From: CAWBVG01 sp963792175 | GTDB lineage: Bacteria > Acidobacteriota > Vicinamibacteria > Vicinamibacterales > CAVVIG01 | DNA: 64,000 bases | Direction of reading: 5' to 3' | Assembly: GCA_963792175.1 (NCBI GenBank) | Contig: CAWBVG010000024.1 | Span: forward strand, 115,657-179,656 | Shown: positions 30,077 to 43,288 of the stretch, one piece after another | Numbering within the stretch: position 1 is the first letter of the stretch | Layout of the letters: each line of letters begins with the position of its first letter | Notes under the pieces: generated by a model | Databases searched by the model: none | Seen by the model: only the letters and a program-made list of their open reading frames with translations | Told to the model about the DNA's origin: nothing | Position numbers and translations under genes: made by a program

Positions 30077-32070
30077 CGTGCCCCTTCCGGTCGAGGCGGC
30101 GCGGGCGCGGCGCGAAGGGCGTCGGCGAACGGACCTGCAAGCGCCGGCGCGGCGGCCTGAATCGGCGGGTCCGCCAGGACGCGCGCGGCTTCTGCCGCCA
30201 CGTCGGCGGCCGCCGCGTCCACCGTCTTCCGTCTCGCGTCTGCACTCGTCGTCGCCCACGTGCTGGCGAGACGCTGTAGTTCGGTCGCGGCTCGGCGCAA
30301 GGCAGCCGATTCGGGATCGATGGCGAGCACCTGCCGTGCGAGCACGGCCGCGCGCGGGGGGCCAAGGCTGGCCCCGTCACGGAGGAACGCACCGAGGCCG
30401 GCCATGACGTCCTGCAGTTGAGCGGCACGGCGATCCTCGGGTGCCGGAGCTCTCGTTCGTGCCCAGCTCGAAGCGTCCTTCAGGTCGCCGGTGAGACGAC
30501 GCGCGGGATCGAGGTTGGCGCGGCTGGCAAAGGCGCGCAGGATGTAACGGTCGCGCGCGAACGCTCGCTGGAGCGCTGTCACCGCGGCGCGCTCGGCCAC
30601 CAGCGCCTCGGCGGTGTTCGTTCCGGTCAGCAGTTTCTCCGCCTGGCTCATCGCGATGGTGGCGGCCCGAAGATCCCGCTGGCCGCGGTTCCGCAGCCGG
30701 CCTTCCTGAAGCTCCGTCGACTGCTCCGCCTCCACTTCCTCATCCTGGACTTCGCCGCCGAGCATGAAGACGAACTCCGCGCGAATCATGCGCTGCTCCA
30801 CGGCCAGATTGAGCGCCGCGTCAGCCAGCTCCTCCGATGCCATCGCCGCCCGCCGCTGATGCAAACGCTCGGTCTTGATAATCAGCATCTGCTGGCTCAG
30901 CGCGTAGCGCGTCTCCTCCTCGGGAAGCGTGAACGCATCGCCCGCTGCGACACCGAGCTTCGAGATCTCGATGAAAAAGGCGTCCGAGCTCGCGCTGCCG
31001 TCGCCGGGCCGCCCGTCGGCGGCGACCGCTCGATACACCAGCATGTCGCCCTCCTTGAGATCGAGCTCGTCGAGCGACCGCGCGGCGCCACCCTGCCATT
31101 CGCGTGACGACGCACGGGTGAGCGTCAGCGGGATCTCTCCTTCCTGGAACTCGAACTGCTCGCCAGAGCCCGACACCTTGGTGTACTGAAGCGCCAGCGA
31201 GCGGAGGCCGTAATCGTCCGTCGCGCGCGCGTCGAACGTGATCCGCGGGTTGCCGCCGGCGTACACCAGGTCGCGCCCGGGGACGGTGACGCGCACGCTC
31301 GGTAACCGGTCCGGTGAGACGACCACCGGTATCGTCCGGCTGATGTCCCCCGCGGTAATGACGATGTAGCCCGTTCGCGTCAGCGTCAGCCGGCCAGTGA
31401 ACCGTCCGTCCCCCTCGCGGACGAGCGAGGCGGCGGTGCCGTTCTGCTCGACTGCAACGTTCGCAGCCGTTGAATCCAGAGCCATCGTCAGCGCACTGCC
31501 CTGGACGGCGTCGATTTGTGCCGGGTCGGTCGACGTCGTGGCCGGGAGGCCGGTATACGCCGGCGGTTGAATCGTCGCGGTCAATCGGAGCGGCGCCGCC
31601 GGGACCTGCTTCGACGCGTCCACCGGCCCGCGGCGCGCTGCAGACGATCGCCGCCAGGTCGCCAGTCCCACGACGCTCCACGCGACCGCCGCCACGAGGA
31701 CCACCTGCGCCAGACGCGTCGCCGGAACAATCCGCGCGAGGTCGATCGACTTCGTGCGCGACGCCGCCTTCGCGATGACCCGCTCGCGCGCCGAAGGAGT
31801 GACGGCGAGCGTTCCGTCCGAGATCTCTTTCCAGGTAAAGAGGAGATTCCGCAGCTCCGGATGGCACTGCTCGGCAGCTTCCACGATCGAGCGAGGCCGC
31901 GAGTCCTGCCAGCGCCACGCGACGTAGGAGATGGCAGCGACGAGACCCGCGACCCGCGAGGCTGCCGCCGCCGCGATGCCGACCGTGATGCCTTCCGCGA
32001 TCGCGAGCAGGCGCGCGCGACGCATCGCGCTCCGGACGATGGCGACGATCGCCTGCTCGTCAGGCGACAC
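30073..32070 (-). CDS. Large membrane protein of the MoxR/BatA operon (DUF4175-like)
   Basis: 665-aa protein with two N-terminal TM helices (IAEGITVGIAAAAASRVAGLVAAISYVAW; LAQVVLVAAVAWSVVGLATW), repeated Ig-like beta domains (RLTATIQPPAYTGLP; SVRVTVPGRDLVYAGGNPRITFDARATDDYGL) and a long helical, coiled-coil-rich C-terminus (ERLHQRRAAMASEELADAALNL). The architecture resembles DUF4175-type proteins that follow BatA genes. GTG start at 32070 overlaps the batA stop by 11 nt; longer readings run antisense-like through batA. No enzymatic motif seen. Confidence 0.75.
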   Translation of the reverse strand: MSPDEQAIVAIVRSAMRRARLLAIAEGITVGIAAAAASRVAGLVAAISYVAWRWQDSRPRSIVEAAEQCHPELRNLLFTWKEISDGTLAVTPSARERVIAKAASRTKSIDLARIVPATRLAQVVLVAAVAWSVVGLATWRRSSAARRGPVDASKQVPAAPLRLTATIQPPAYTGLPATTSTDPAQIDAVQGSALTMALDSTAANVAVEQNGTAASLVREGDGRFTGRLTLTRTGYIVITAGDISRTIPVVVSPDRLPSVRVTVPGRDLVYAGGNPRITFDARATDDYGLRSLALQYTKVSGSGEQFEFQEGEIPLTLTRASSREWQGGAARSLDELDLKEGDMLVYRAVAADGRPGDGSASSDAFFIEISKLGVAAGDAFTLPEEETRYALSQQMLIIKTERLHQRRAAMASEELADAALNLAVEQRMIRAEFVFMLGGEVQDEEVEAEQSTELQEGRLRNRGQRDLRAATIAMSQAEKLLTGTNTAEALVAERAAVTALQRAFARDRYILRAFASRANLDPARRLTGDLKDASSWARTRAPAPEDRRAAQLQDVMAGLGAFLRDGASLGPPRAAVLARQVLAIDPESAALRRAATELQRLASTWATTSADARRKTVDAAAADVAAEAARVLADPPIQAAAPALAGPFADALRAAPAPPRPEGAR

Positions 32071-33476
32071 GCACGTCCTCCTCGTAGGTCGAGGTCTTTT
32101 CTTCGGCCTTGGCGCGCCGGACCCAGGTCTCCAGCGCCAGCAGCGCGAGCACGAGGATCCACAACCCGCGCCGATCGTCACGCTCGACGCGATCGACACG
32201 CGGCGCGGTGACGGGCGCCGGCGGACGGCTCCACGCCCGTAGCTGCGATTCCGGAATCGGCAGCACTTCCGCCTGCCGCAAATCGGGCGGTCCGCCGAGC
32301 GCGTTGACCATCGCCCGCAACAGCAGCGGTGTGACAAGACTGGACGGCGTCGCCCCACTGACGACGACGAGGCTCGCTCGGGAGGCGCCGGCCACTGCCA
32401 CGGGACGCCCGTCTGGCGCCAGGAGCAGCGGCTGCCAGGGCGTCGCGCTGAATCGAGGATCGCTCAGCCCAGCCACCGCCTGGGCTCCGGCCGCCTGCAG
32501 ATCGCGATCGCGTGCGATCGACGCAATCGCATCGGCTATCCAGGATTGGGTGACTGGCCCTCCATCGGCGACCGCGGCCGGATCGATCGACGAGTCGAGC
32601 AGCACGAGACGGCCGCGCCGGTTCGCCGCCGGTGCCCAGACACGCTGCGAGCGCACGGCGGCAATCGCTGTGTCGACAATGGGTCGCGCGTCGGTCGAGC
32701 AGACGACGTCAACCGGGAACGGGTCGGGCGCGGCGGCGCCTGTCTCCTGCACGCTTGTATGGATGTCCTTCAGCGTCACCTGCTGCTGAACGACGATGGA
32801 CCCGGATCCGGCCGCTCGGCTAAAGCCGTCGCGCTCCAGCTTCGGCGATGCAGCCGAAGGGTCGCGCTCCAGGGCAAGCACACGGCCGCCAGCGATGCTG
32901 CGCTCGGCTGGCAGGCCGCCGCTCTGCTCGAATCGAATGCCGATGCCAGGCGGTATACCTGCCAGATCGTCAGCAGTCACGGACCCCAGCGCCAGCGGAC
33001 CGACGATCAGCAGCTCGCGCCGCGCGGGCGGAGCGTTCTCGAGCCACGCGACGGCGCGCGGGATGGCGTCAGCAACAGCGGGGGTTTCGAAGGTCTGGGA
33101 GAGAAAGGCCGAAGGTTGTAGCTTGTCCACCGTAGCTCGCTCAGTGGATTGCGAGCCAGGCGGACGCGGCCCGCGCTACATCGTCCACGACAATCGCGCG
33201 GGCGACGCGCGCGTTCCAGGCCTGACGCTGCGTCCGCGTGACGATGAGCGGCCCGGCCAGGGCGGCAACGGCGGCGGCAACGATCGCCGCGCGGATCGCG
33301 AGCAGCGGCACGTCCTCGAGCACGTGGCGCCGGATCGACGCCAGACGCCCCTGCTGCAGGAAGCGCAGCGACGGAAACGCCAGCCGCTCGGCCTTTCGCT
33401 GCACGAGGACGTGGATCACGATTGGTCCGGCGATCGCCAGGAGCCCGATCCACGCCGCGGGATTCAGCCAGATCAC
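32060..33476 (-). CDS. BatA-like aerotolerance/VWA-type membrane protein
   Basis: ~471 aa. N-terminal BatA domain (WLNPAAWIGLLAIAGPIVIHVLVQRKAERLAFPSLRFLQ), second TM (LLAIRAAIVAAAVAALAGPLIV), then a VWA-like region and a C-terminal TM (GLWILVLALLALETWVRRA). The MIDAS motif expected after IVVD (DxSxS) is replaced by DDVARAASA, so metal binding is doubtful. One +1 shift near 33152 is a C/G pair in a Leu codon and rejoins ASAWL to QSTERATVDKLQ. GTG start 7 nt after the DUF58 stop. Confidence 0.78.
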
Positions 33477-33483
33477 GACCGGT

Positions 33484-34373
33484 TCAGCGCTGGCGGGCCA
33501 GCAGGAAGTTGCGCAGGCCGTGTGCCGGGGGCGTGTCGGTGACGATCAGCGAATACTGAAAACCTTCGGCGCCAGCCCGGCGCCGGCATCGTTCGAGGAA
33601 GGCGGCGACCGCGTCGGTGTACTCGCGGCGCGCCAGGCCGGCATTCACCGAAACGGTTCGGCCGGTTTCCAGGTCCGCGAACTCGAAGTCGCGCCTGTAG
33701 GGAAACTCGACCTCTTCGCGGCTCATCATCTGAAACAGCACCACCTCGTGACCCATGCGCGCCGCGCGTGTGAGCTCGTTGAACGTCGCGTCTTCCTCGT
33801 CGTAGAAATCGGACAAGACCAGCAACAGTCCCCGGCGATTCAGCCGCTCGGCAGCGCGCCGGACGGTTTCAGCAGCGTTCCACTGGCCGGACGCCTCGAC
33901 GCCGCTGAGTGCGGCCAGCAGGGCGCGAAGATTGTGGCGCCCCGCTCGCGCGGGAATCATGCGAGGGCCCGCGACCAGGCCGACGGCGTCACCCTGGCTG
34001 GAAACAATGTGCGCCAGCGCCGCCGAGAGAATCATCGCGTACCGATACTTGGACACCGCCTTCGGAAACGACATGGACGCGCTCGTATCGAGGACGAGCG
34101 TGGCCGCCATGTTCGTCGTCTCACGAAACTGCTTGGTGTAGAGACGGTCGGTCCGCGCGACCAGCTTCCAGTCGACGTATTTGAGGTCGTCGCCGGGACG
34201 ATAGTGGCGATACTGGCTGAACTCGGCGCTGTAGCCATGGAACGGGCTGCGGTGCAGTCCCGACACGAGCCCTTCGACAACGATGCGCGCGACCAGCTCG
34301 AGGTCGGCGATCCGCGCGAGCACCTCGGGCGGACAGACCGCCGAATCCCGATTCCCGATCCCCGAATCCCGAT

Positions 34374-34377
<4 letters not shown>
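33484..34377 (-). CDS. DUF58 domain-containing protein
   Basis: 297-aa cytoplasmic protein with the DUF58 signature YRHYRPGDDLKYVDWKLVAR near residue 55 and a VWA-like fold with intact MIDAS (VLDTSASMS). Acts with MoxR ATPases, probably as a client or adaptor in envelope-protein maturation. The ATG at 34377 overlaps the moxR stop (ATGA); the first 12 codons come from a heptamer array, so the natural start could be further in (before VLARIADLELVARIVVEG). Confidence 0.88.
34341..34377. repeat. CGATTCC/CGAATCC heptamer array at the DUF58 start
   Basis: Five units of the (A/T)TCGGGA type (minus strand) encode MNRDSGIGNRDSA. The array ends at the ATG that overlaps the moxR stop. Confidence 0.85.
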
Positions 34378-35360
<983 letters not shown>

Positions 35361-35373
35361 CGGGGCGATTGTA

Positions 35374-36405
35374 TCAGCGGACGGACGAGGGGCCGCGCCA
35401 GACCGGCTGCGTCCAGGCGAGCCGTCCGTTCGACTCGAGCACTTTCGCGCGCACGTACAGTTCGTCGCCGCGAAACACGTACTCGGCCGGACTCGATTCG
35501 GCCTCTTTCAGGATCTGACCGTTCCGGCCGATGAACTGGATCCGGTACTTGCTCTCGGGCCGCTGCTTGATCGTGATCGCGATGCGCTTCGCGTCCGCCT
35601 GGTAGTCGGTCAGCTCGACGCCGGTGGACGCGTAGAAGTCGCCGCGGTCGAGCGCCTCGACGATCGGCCGGGGCGCCAGCCGCTCGGCCCGGACGAACAC
35701 CCATCCGCGGCCCGGGCCGGGGACGTCCGGGTTGCCCGGCTGCTTGAACACGTGCGCGTCGTCGTCCGCGATGCCGTACAGCACTTTGCCGCTCGAGAGC
35801 AGGCGATCCCAGACTTCTTCCATGCCGGGGACGCCGCCGCCGCCGAGGTTGTTGACCGCATGATGACCGTTGTAGATCTCGAACAGCTTCGTTCGCTCCA
35901 CCTGCCTCAATTCGTCGGCGCTGATCGCCCAGCCGAAGTTGGGGTGGTTGATGTGCGGAATGCCGTTGGCGCTGCGGATGGCGTCGACGTTGCGCTGGAC
36001 CACGTCGACCACGCTCGATCCGCTTCGGGGGTCGACTTTCCCCGACACGTCGAGCCCGTTGATATGAAGCGGCTTCCTGCCGAAGGTGTCGCTGACCTCT
36101 TCACCCTTGACGACGAGGAACCGATCGTCGGCGCCGTGCACGGCGTTGAGGCCGTCGACGCTCGTGAGGACGTTGTGATCGGTCAGCACCAGGAACTGAT
36201 ACCCGTGCTCGCGGTACCACCGCACCACGTCGTCAGGGGTGCTGTCGCCGTCGCTGTTGAGCGTATGGGTGTGCGTGTTTCCCTTGTACCAACGGCCGCC
36301 GCGCGAGCCTTCCTGGTCGGCAATCGCGCGTGGACCGCGCGCCGCCGCGATCGCGATTGCCGCGGCGGCCGCCGACACGATCGCCGCGCGGCGCGCGTCG
36401 AGCCA

Positions 36406-36406
<1 letters not shown>
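35374..36406 (-). CDS. CehA/McbA-type PHP-domain metallohydrolase
   Basis: ~343 aa. Signal-like Ala-rich N-terminus, then PHP metal motifs: GNTHTHTLNSDG, LTDHN, GEEVS, HINHPNFGW and IADDDAHVF. Related to CehA/McbA hydrolases. The start at 36406 (TGATG overlap with the glnS stop) is inferred; one +1 shift near 36385 (GCG/GCC Ala pair) links it to the main frame. The main frame alone starts at a GTG at 36378. Stop lies 13 nt before moxR. Natural substrate, possibly a phosphoester or carbamate, not evident. Confidence 0.8.
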
Positions 36407-38110
<1,704 letters not shown>

Positions 38111-38125
38111 ATGCTCGGATTATTG

Positions 38126-38165
38126 TATGTCCGCCTACGCCACTTCGTGGCTTCGGCGAGACAGA
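38126..38165. repeat. TGTCCGCC...GGCTTCGGCGAGACA palindromic repeat
   Basis: TGTCCGCCTACGCCAC facing GTGGCTTCGGCGAGACA with a short loop, in the gap between glnS and the cupin gene. Same family as the repeats at 20150-20222 and 47455-47540. Confidence 0.7.
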
Positions 38166-38185
38166 GCCCTAGCCAGCATCTCTCG

Positions 38186-38608
38186 CTAAGGCTCTGCCTT
38201 CCAGCGGGCGGCTATCTTCTTGCCCTCTTCTCCAGGCACCCAGACGACCACGGCCTTCGCGCCGGCCGGTCCCGTCTTGTGCCGGACCGAATCGGCGGCT
38301 TCACGTACCCGGTCATGCCTGGCTTGAGGACGTGGCTCTTGCCGTTGACGACGTGATCGAGCTCGCCGGACACGATGTAGAACATCTCGATCGCGCCGTG
38401 CTTGTGATCGCCGGAGTCGCTGTTCGGCGGAAACGTGATCTCGCCGAGCGTCACTTCGGACCCGACGTTGGTTTCGTCCAGGAACAGCTTCAGCGTGGTC
38501 CCGCCAGGGGCGCGATACGTGGGGCCATCGGCCTTTCCGGATTGCGCCTCGCCCCGCGTCACGATGCAGAGCAGGACCGCTGCTGCGAGCGCACGTGTGT
38601 CTCATCAT
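38186..38608 (-). CDS. Secreted cupin domain protein
   Basis: ~140 aa. Signal-like start MMRH..RALAAAVLLCIVTRGEAQ, then a single cupin barrel: TLKLFLDETNVGSEVTLGEI, GDHKHGAIEMFYIVSGELDHVV (metal His/Glu set), VLKPGMTGYVKPP, and a basic end KKIAARWKAEP. Two frame changes (near 38595 and 38295) interrupt it; the second does not fit the simple paired-base pattern seen elsewhere. The ATG overlaps the HAD stop. Ligand unknown. Confidence 0.68.
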   Translation of the reverse strand: MMRHTCARSSGPALHRDAGRGAIRKGRWPHVSRPWRDHAEAVPGRNQRRVRSDARRDHVSAEQRLRRSQARRDRDVLHRVRRARSRRQRQEPRPQARHDRVREAADSVRHKTGPAGAKAVVVWVPGEEGKKIAARWKAEP

Positions 38609-39273
38609 GCCAACAGTGTAGCCAATCGCGCGACGCTCAGCTCGCCGGCGTGCGCGACGCGAAGGTCGGCGCCGGTCAGGTCGTGCCCTTCGGTCAACGG
38701 GTGCGGAATCGCCACGCTCTTCATGCCGGCTGCGCGCGCCGCCACGATCCCCGGGCCCGAATCCTCGATCGCGATCGATCGCGCCGGATCAGCCCCAAGA
38801 CGGCGCGCCGCCTCGAGATAGCCATCGGGCGCCGGTTTTCGGCGGACGACGTCATCGCCGGTGACAATGGCGCCGAACAGCGGCGTCAGCCCCAGGCGGT
38901 CGATGCCCGGCGTGACCCAGCGTGCGGGTCCGGACGAGGCGACGGCGCGCGGGATGCCGGCGGCAGCCAGCGCGTTCAAGAGCTCGCGGATGCCCCGCAT
39001 CGGTTCGCGCGGCACGAGCTCCAAGAAGATGCGCCGTCTCTCGCGGTCGAAGGTGTCGCGATCGAGCGGCCGCGGCGAGCGCTCGCACAGGACGCTGTGC
39101 CACCGTGCCGCGAGCCCGTCGGAAAAGAGGCCGATCTGATCGCACCACTCCTCGCGCGTCAGCTCTGCGCCGCACTGCTCGTAGATGCGCCGGTGCGATT
39201 CGAACTCGGGCGTTTCGCTGTCGAGGATGATGCCGTCGAAGTCGAACACGACCGCCGAGGGGAGCGCCACCAC
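38605..39273 (-). CDS. HAD superfamily hydrolase (subfamily IA)
   Basis: 222-aa HAD phosphatase, beta-phosphoglucomutase-like. Motif I DFDGIILDSE, motif II VASSG, motif III/IV around RRKPAPDGYLEAARRLG and AIEDSGPGI. Cap domain between. GTG start; the stop overlaps the cupin start, so the pair is probably co-translated. Substrate not predictable. Confidence 0.9.
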   Translation of the reverse strand: MVALPSAVVFDFDGIILDSETPEFESHRRIYEQCGAELTREEWCDQIGLFSDGLAARWHSVLCERSPRPLDRDTFDRERRRIFLELVPREPMRGIRELLNALAAAGIPRAVASSGPARWVTPGIDRLGLTPLFGAIVTGDDVVRRKPAPDGYLEAARRLGADPARSIAIEDSGPGIVAARAAGMKSVAIPHPLTEGHDLTGADLRVAHAGELSVARLATLLA

Positions 39274-39284
39274 TCGATCTTAGC

Positions 39285-39598
39285 TCGCCTCGCCCAGGGA
39301 ACGGAGAAGACGGGGCGAACGGGATCACACGGAGGCACAGAGCAACGGAGATTGAACGGAGACACACGGGTTCGACGGGCGTCGCGAAGCGACGCGCGGA
39401 ACCGGATCGGATCGCAAAAAAACGAACACCGCAGCGAAAACGGGTGCTCGTTTTTTCGCGATCCGGTCCGGTCCCGCCAGTCGGCCTGCGAAGCAGGCCG
39501 ACCCGTCGAACCCGTCAGCTCTGTTCGTCTCTGTTGCTCCGTTTCTCTGTGGTTATGCCGTTCTCTCCGTCTGCTCCGTTCACTCCGCGCGCAGCGCG
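39285..39598. repeat. ~310-nt multi-stem inverted-repeat element, copy B
   Basis: Same architecture as copy A but opposite orientation: outer ACGGAG/ACAGAG arrays (39298-39370) facing CTCCGTT/CTCTGT arrays (39515-39585); GTTCGACGGG and CCCGTCGAAC at the arm bases; side-stem GCGTCGCGAAGCGACGC; a central imperfect stem (39398-39475) whose sequence differs from copy A but still pairs; side-stem GTCGGCCTGC / GCAGGCCGAC. Lies between the ADOP 3 stop and the HAD gene; its end overlaps the last codons of ADOP 3. Confidence 0.88.
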
Positions 39599-42012
39599 AT
39601 CATCGGATCGACGCCGGTGGCGCGCCGCGCCGGGATGTAGCTGGCGAGGAGCGCGACGAGCGCGAGGAACGCGGCGGTCGCGACGAAGCTGAGCGGATCG
39701 GTCGCGCTCACGTTGTAGAGCAGGCTGGTGACGACGCGCGTCACGCCGAACGCGCCGATGCACGCCGCACACGATGCCGGCCGCGGCGAGCCGCGCGCCG
39801 TGGCTGACGATCAGCGCGAACACGTTCTGCCGGCTCGCGCCGAGCGCCATGCGCACGCCGATCTCCTGCGTGCGCTGCGACACGGCGTACGACAGCACGC
39901 CGTAGACGCCGATCGACGCGAGCAGCAGCGCGATGGCGCCGAAGATCGAGAACATCCAGCCGAACAGGCGGAACTGCCAGAAGGTGTTCAGCCGCGCTTC
40001 TTCGCCGGTCTGGATGTTGAAGAGCGGCAGCGTCGGGATCGGATTTGCGGATCTCCTGGCGCACCGCGCTCGTGATCGCGGCCGGCGAGCCGCCGGCGAC
40101 GCGAATCGTCAGCCCGGTGTTGCGCGCGGGTTCGTAGGGATACGAGACGAACGCGTACGGCGACGGCTTGCCGTCGCGCACCGAGAACAGCCGGAAGTCG
40201 CCGACCACGCCAATGACCGTGATCCACTGCTTCTGTTTGTCCTCGAGCAGGCGGAAGCGCTGGCCGATCACGTCGGTGCGGTTCGGCCACAGCCGCTTCG
40301 CGAACACGCCGTTGACGATCGCGACGGCCGATCGGCCCTGCCCCTCGGCGTCGGTGAAATCGCGGCCGGCGACCAGCGGCACGTTGAGCGTCTTCAGCAG
40401 GTGCGGCGTGACGCCGAAGTACGAGACGTTCGGCTCCTGGCCCGTCGGCGAACGCCACGCCTTCGGGAACGACCGCGCCACCCGATCCGCCGCTCGCTCA
40501 GCGGCACCATGTTCGACGCCATCGCCGACACGACGCCAGGCAGCGCTTCGACCCGGCGCACGATGTCGTCGACGCGGCGGATCATCGCCTCGGGCGGCTC
40601 GTACTGATCGCCCGGCATGTAGAACCGCAGCGTCATCAGCGGCGCGGTGTCGATGCCGGCGCGCGCGTCCTGCAGGTTCAGGAAGCTGCGAACGAACAGC
40701 GACGCGCCGACCAGCAGCACGAGCGACAGCGCGATCTCGAGCGACGACGAGCGTGCTGCGCAGGCGGCTGCGCGCCCCGCCGGCGCTGCCGCGGCCGCCG
40801 TCCTTCAGCGAATCCTGCAGGTTCGTCTTCGCCGCCTGGAGCGCCGGGGCGAGACCGAAGACGAGCCCGGTCAGCAGCGGCGACGGCGACGGTGTAGACG
40901 ATGACGCGCGGGTTCATGCTCCAGTCGATGTAGTACGGCGCCTGGTTCTGCGGCGGAATCGACGCCGTCAGCCACTGCAGACCGACGTAGGCGATCGCGA
41001 CGCCGAGCGGCGCGGCGGCCAGCGCAATCAGCACGCTCTCGGTGAGCAGCTGCCGGACGATGCGGCCGCGTCCGGCGCCGAGCGCGGAGCGAACCGCGAT
41101 CTCGCGCTGACGCACCGTCGCGCGCGACAGCAGCAGGTTGGCGACGTTGGCGCACGCGATCAGCAGCACCAGGCTGACCGCGCCCATCATCGTGAAGACG
41201 ACGAGCCTGATGTCGGACGGCATCATGTCGTCGCGCAGCGTCACGCGCGGTCGCGCCCCATCCCTGATCGTCGCGCTGCTCGTCGGCCAGCTGCGACCGC
41301 GACCGCCGCGATGTCGCGCCGCGCCTCGTCGAGCGAGACGCCCGGCTTCAGCCGCGCCATCGCCTGCGAGGTTCCGCGCCGTCCGCGGGCTGGTGTACTC
41401 GATCGGCGTCTGCGCGATCCAGAGCTGCGCGCTGTTCCGGGAACTGAAACTGCGGCGGCATGACGCCGATGATGGTGTGCGGATTGCCGTTGACGGTGAT
41501 GGTGCGGCCGACGACCGACGGATCGCCGGCATACCGGCGCTGCCAGACGCCGTGGCTGAGCAGCACCACGCGCGGCCCGCCCGGCGTGTCCTCTTCGGGG
41601 CGAATCTGGCGGCCGAGGATCGGCTGCACGCCGATCATCGGGAACATGTTCCAGGTGACGGTCGCGCCGTTGAACCGCTCGGGCTCGTCGCTGTCCGACA
41701 GCGTCAGGCTGCGGCCCGGTGACGGTGGCGATGTCGGCGAACGATCGCGTGCGCGCTTTCCAGTCCTGCACGTCGAGGATACGACACGCCGCCGCGGTCG
41801 ATGCCGTTGGCCTGGTGCGTCGTGTGGAGCGCGACGAGCCGCTCGGGGTCGCGGAACGGCAGCGGCCGGATCGCCACCGTGTCGACGACGCTGAAGATCG
41901 TGCTGTTGACGCCGATGCCGAGCGCCAGGCAGGCGATGGTCAGCGCGGCAAAGCCCGGGTTCTTGACCAGCGTCCGGCGGCGTAGCGCAGGTCCTGGAGG
42001 AAGCGTGTCCAT
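39580..42012 (-). CDS. ADOP-type ABC transporter permease 3 (many consensus indels)
   Basis: ~808-aa permease without the extra PadR-linked N-terminal segment. Starts MDTL and reads into TLVKNPGFAALTIACLALGIGVNSTIFSVVDTV. Second block LVFTMMGAVSLVLLIACANVANLLLSR; third MFSIFGAIALLLASIGVYGVLSYAVS; it ends GVDPMIALRAE. At least eight +1 shifts. No PadR or ATPase adjacent. The last codons overlap the outer arm of element B. Confidence 0.75.
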
Positions 42013-42063
42013 CTGGGACTTAGACGGCGGCGGACGAGGCGAAGTTCGATAGAATCCGGCCGC

Positions 42064-43276
42064 ATGCGAAGGGCTTGCTCGCCGTCGCTCTGCTGATCGC
42101 TGGCGGCCGCACGCGCGTGCTACTCAGTCGCCGCGGACGAGCTCGCCTGCCGCGATGATGGCGCGGATCGAAGAGCGCGCAGTCGCCGAACCGGCAGGGA
42201 CTCGATCTCGCTGACGCTCCAGCAGGTGATGGATCGTTTCCACGTGCCTGGCGTGAGCGTCGCCGTCATCAAGGACTTCGAGATCCAGTGGGCGAAAGGC
42301 TACGGCGTCGCCGACGTCGAAACCGGCGCGCGGGTCGACGCCGACACCCTGTTTCAGGCGGCATCGATCAGCAAGCCGGTCGCGGCGATGGCGGCGACTG
42401 CGCGCGGTGCAGGACGGGACGCTTCTCGCTCGACGACGACATCAACACGATTCTGAAGTCGTGGAAGCTGCCCGACAGCGAATTCACGCGCGGCCACCCG
42501 GTGACGCCGCGCGCGTTGATGAGCCACACGTCCGGCCTCGGCGACGGCTTCGGTTTCCCCGGCTATCACCCGTCCGCGCCGCGCCCGACGATCGTCGAGA
42601 TCTTGAACGGCAGCAAGCCGTCGAACGTCGGGCCGGTGCTCATGGAGCGCCCGCCGTTCACGGCCGAGAAGTACTCCGGCGGCGGCGTGACGCATGATGC
42701 AGCTGGCGATGAGGATGCGATCGGGCAAGCCGTTTCCCGAGATCATGCAGAGCCTCGTGCTCGGGCCGATCGGCATGACCAACAGCGGGTACGAGCAACC
42801 GCTGTCGGCCGAACGCGACCGCCACGCGGCGCGCGCGCACAGCGGCGGCGGCCGCGCGATGGACGCGAAGTGGCACGTCTATCCCGAGCTTGCCGCGGCG
42901 GGTCTGTGGACGACAGCGATCGATCTGGCGAAGTTCGCCATCGAGATCCAGAAGACCGCGCTCGGCCGATCGTCGCGCGTGCTCACGCAATCGACCGTGC
43001 GCGAGATGCTGACGCCGGTCGGCGTCGGCGACTACGCGGTCGGCCTGGCGATCGCGAAGCTGGGCCAGGGATGGTATTTCGCGCACGGCGGCTCGAACTG
43101 GGGCTTCCAGTGCGATCTCCTCGCGCATCGCCTCAAGGGATACGGCGTCGCCATCATGACCAACGGCGATAACGGCCGTCCGGTCATCAACGAGATCGAA
43201 GCCCGCGTCGCCGCCGCGTACGGATGGGACTCGCTCGACAAACCGGTATCTTCGCTGAAAATACACGTTAAGTTAG
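42064..43276 (+). CDS. Serine beta-lactamase-like hydrolase (class C / family VIII esterase type)
   Basis: ~395-aa exported hydrolase. SxxK motif SISK in QAASISKPVAAM (catalytic Ser/Lys), Tyr motif KYSGGGVT, and HGGSNWGFQ at the KTG position. Sites near 42412 (A/C, ATG/CTG), near 42424 (G/A in Gly) and 42692/42693 (G/C in Thr) restore one frame across residues ~110-210. The N-terminus (MRRA...) is signal-like but garbled and the exact stop is uncertain. Probably a peptidase or esterase rather than a resistance enzyme. Confidence 0.75.
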
Positions 43277-43288
43277 GAGGAGGATGTC

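Noticed and set aside
38291..38300. Cupin frame change as another paired-base site
   Set aside because: Two bases are in excess (or one missing) and no simple pair of alternative bases restores the frame, so it is left unexplained.
42064..43276. Antibiotic-resistance beta-lactamase
   Set aside because: SxxK/Tyr/HGG motifs fit the broad class C-like hydrolase and esterase family; nothing specific to resistance enzymes is visible.
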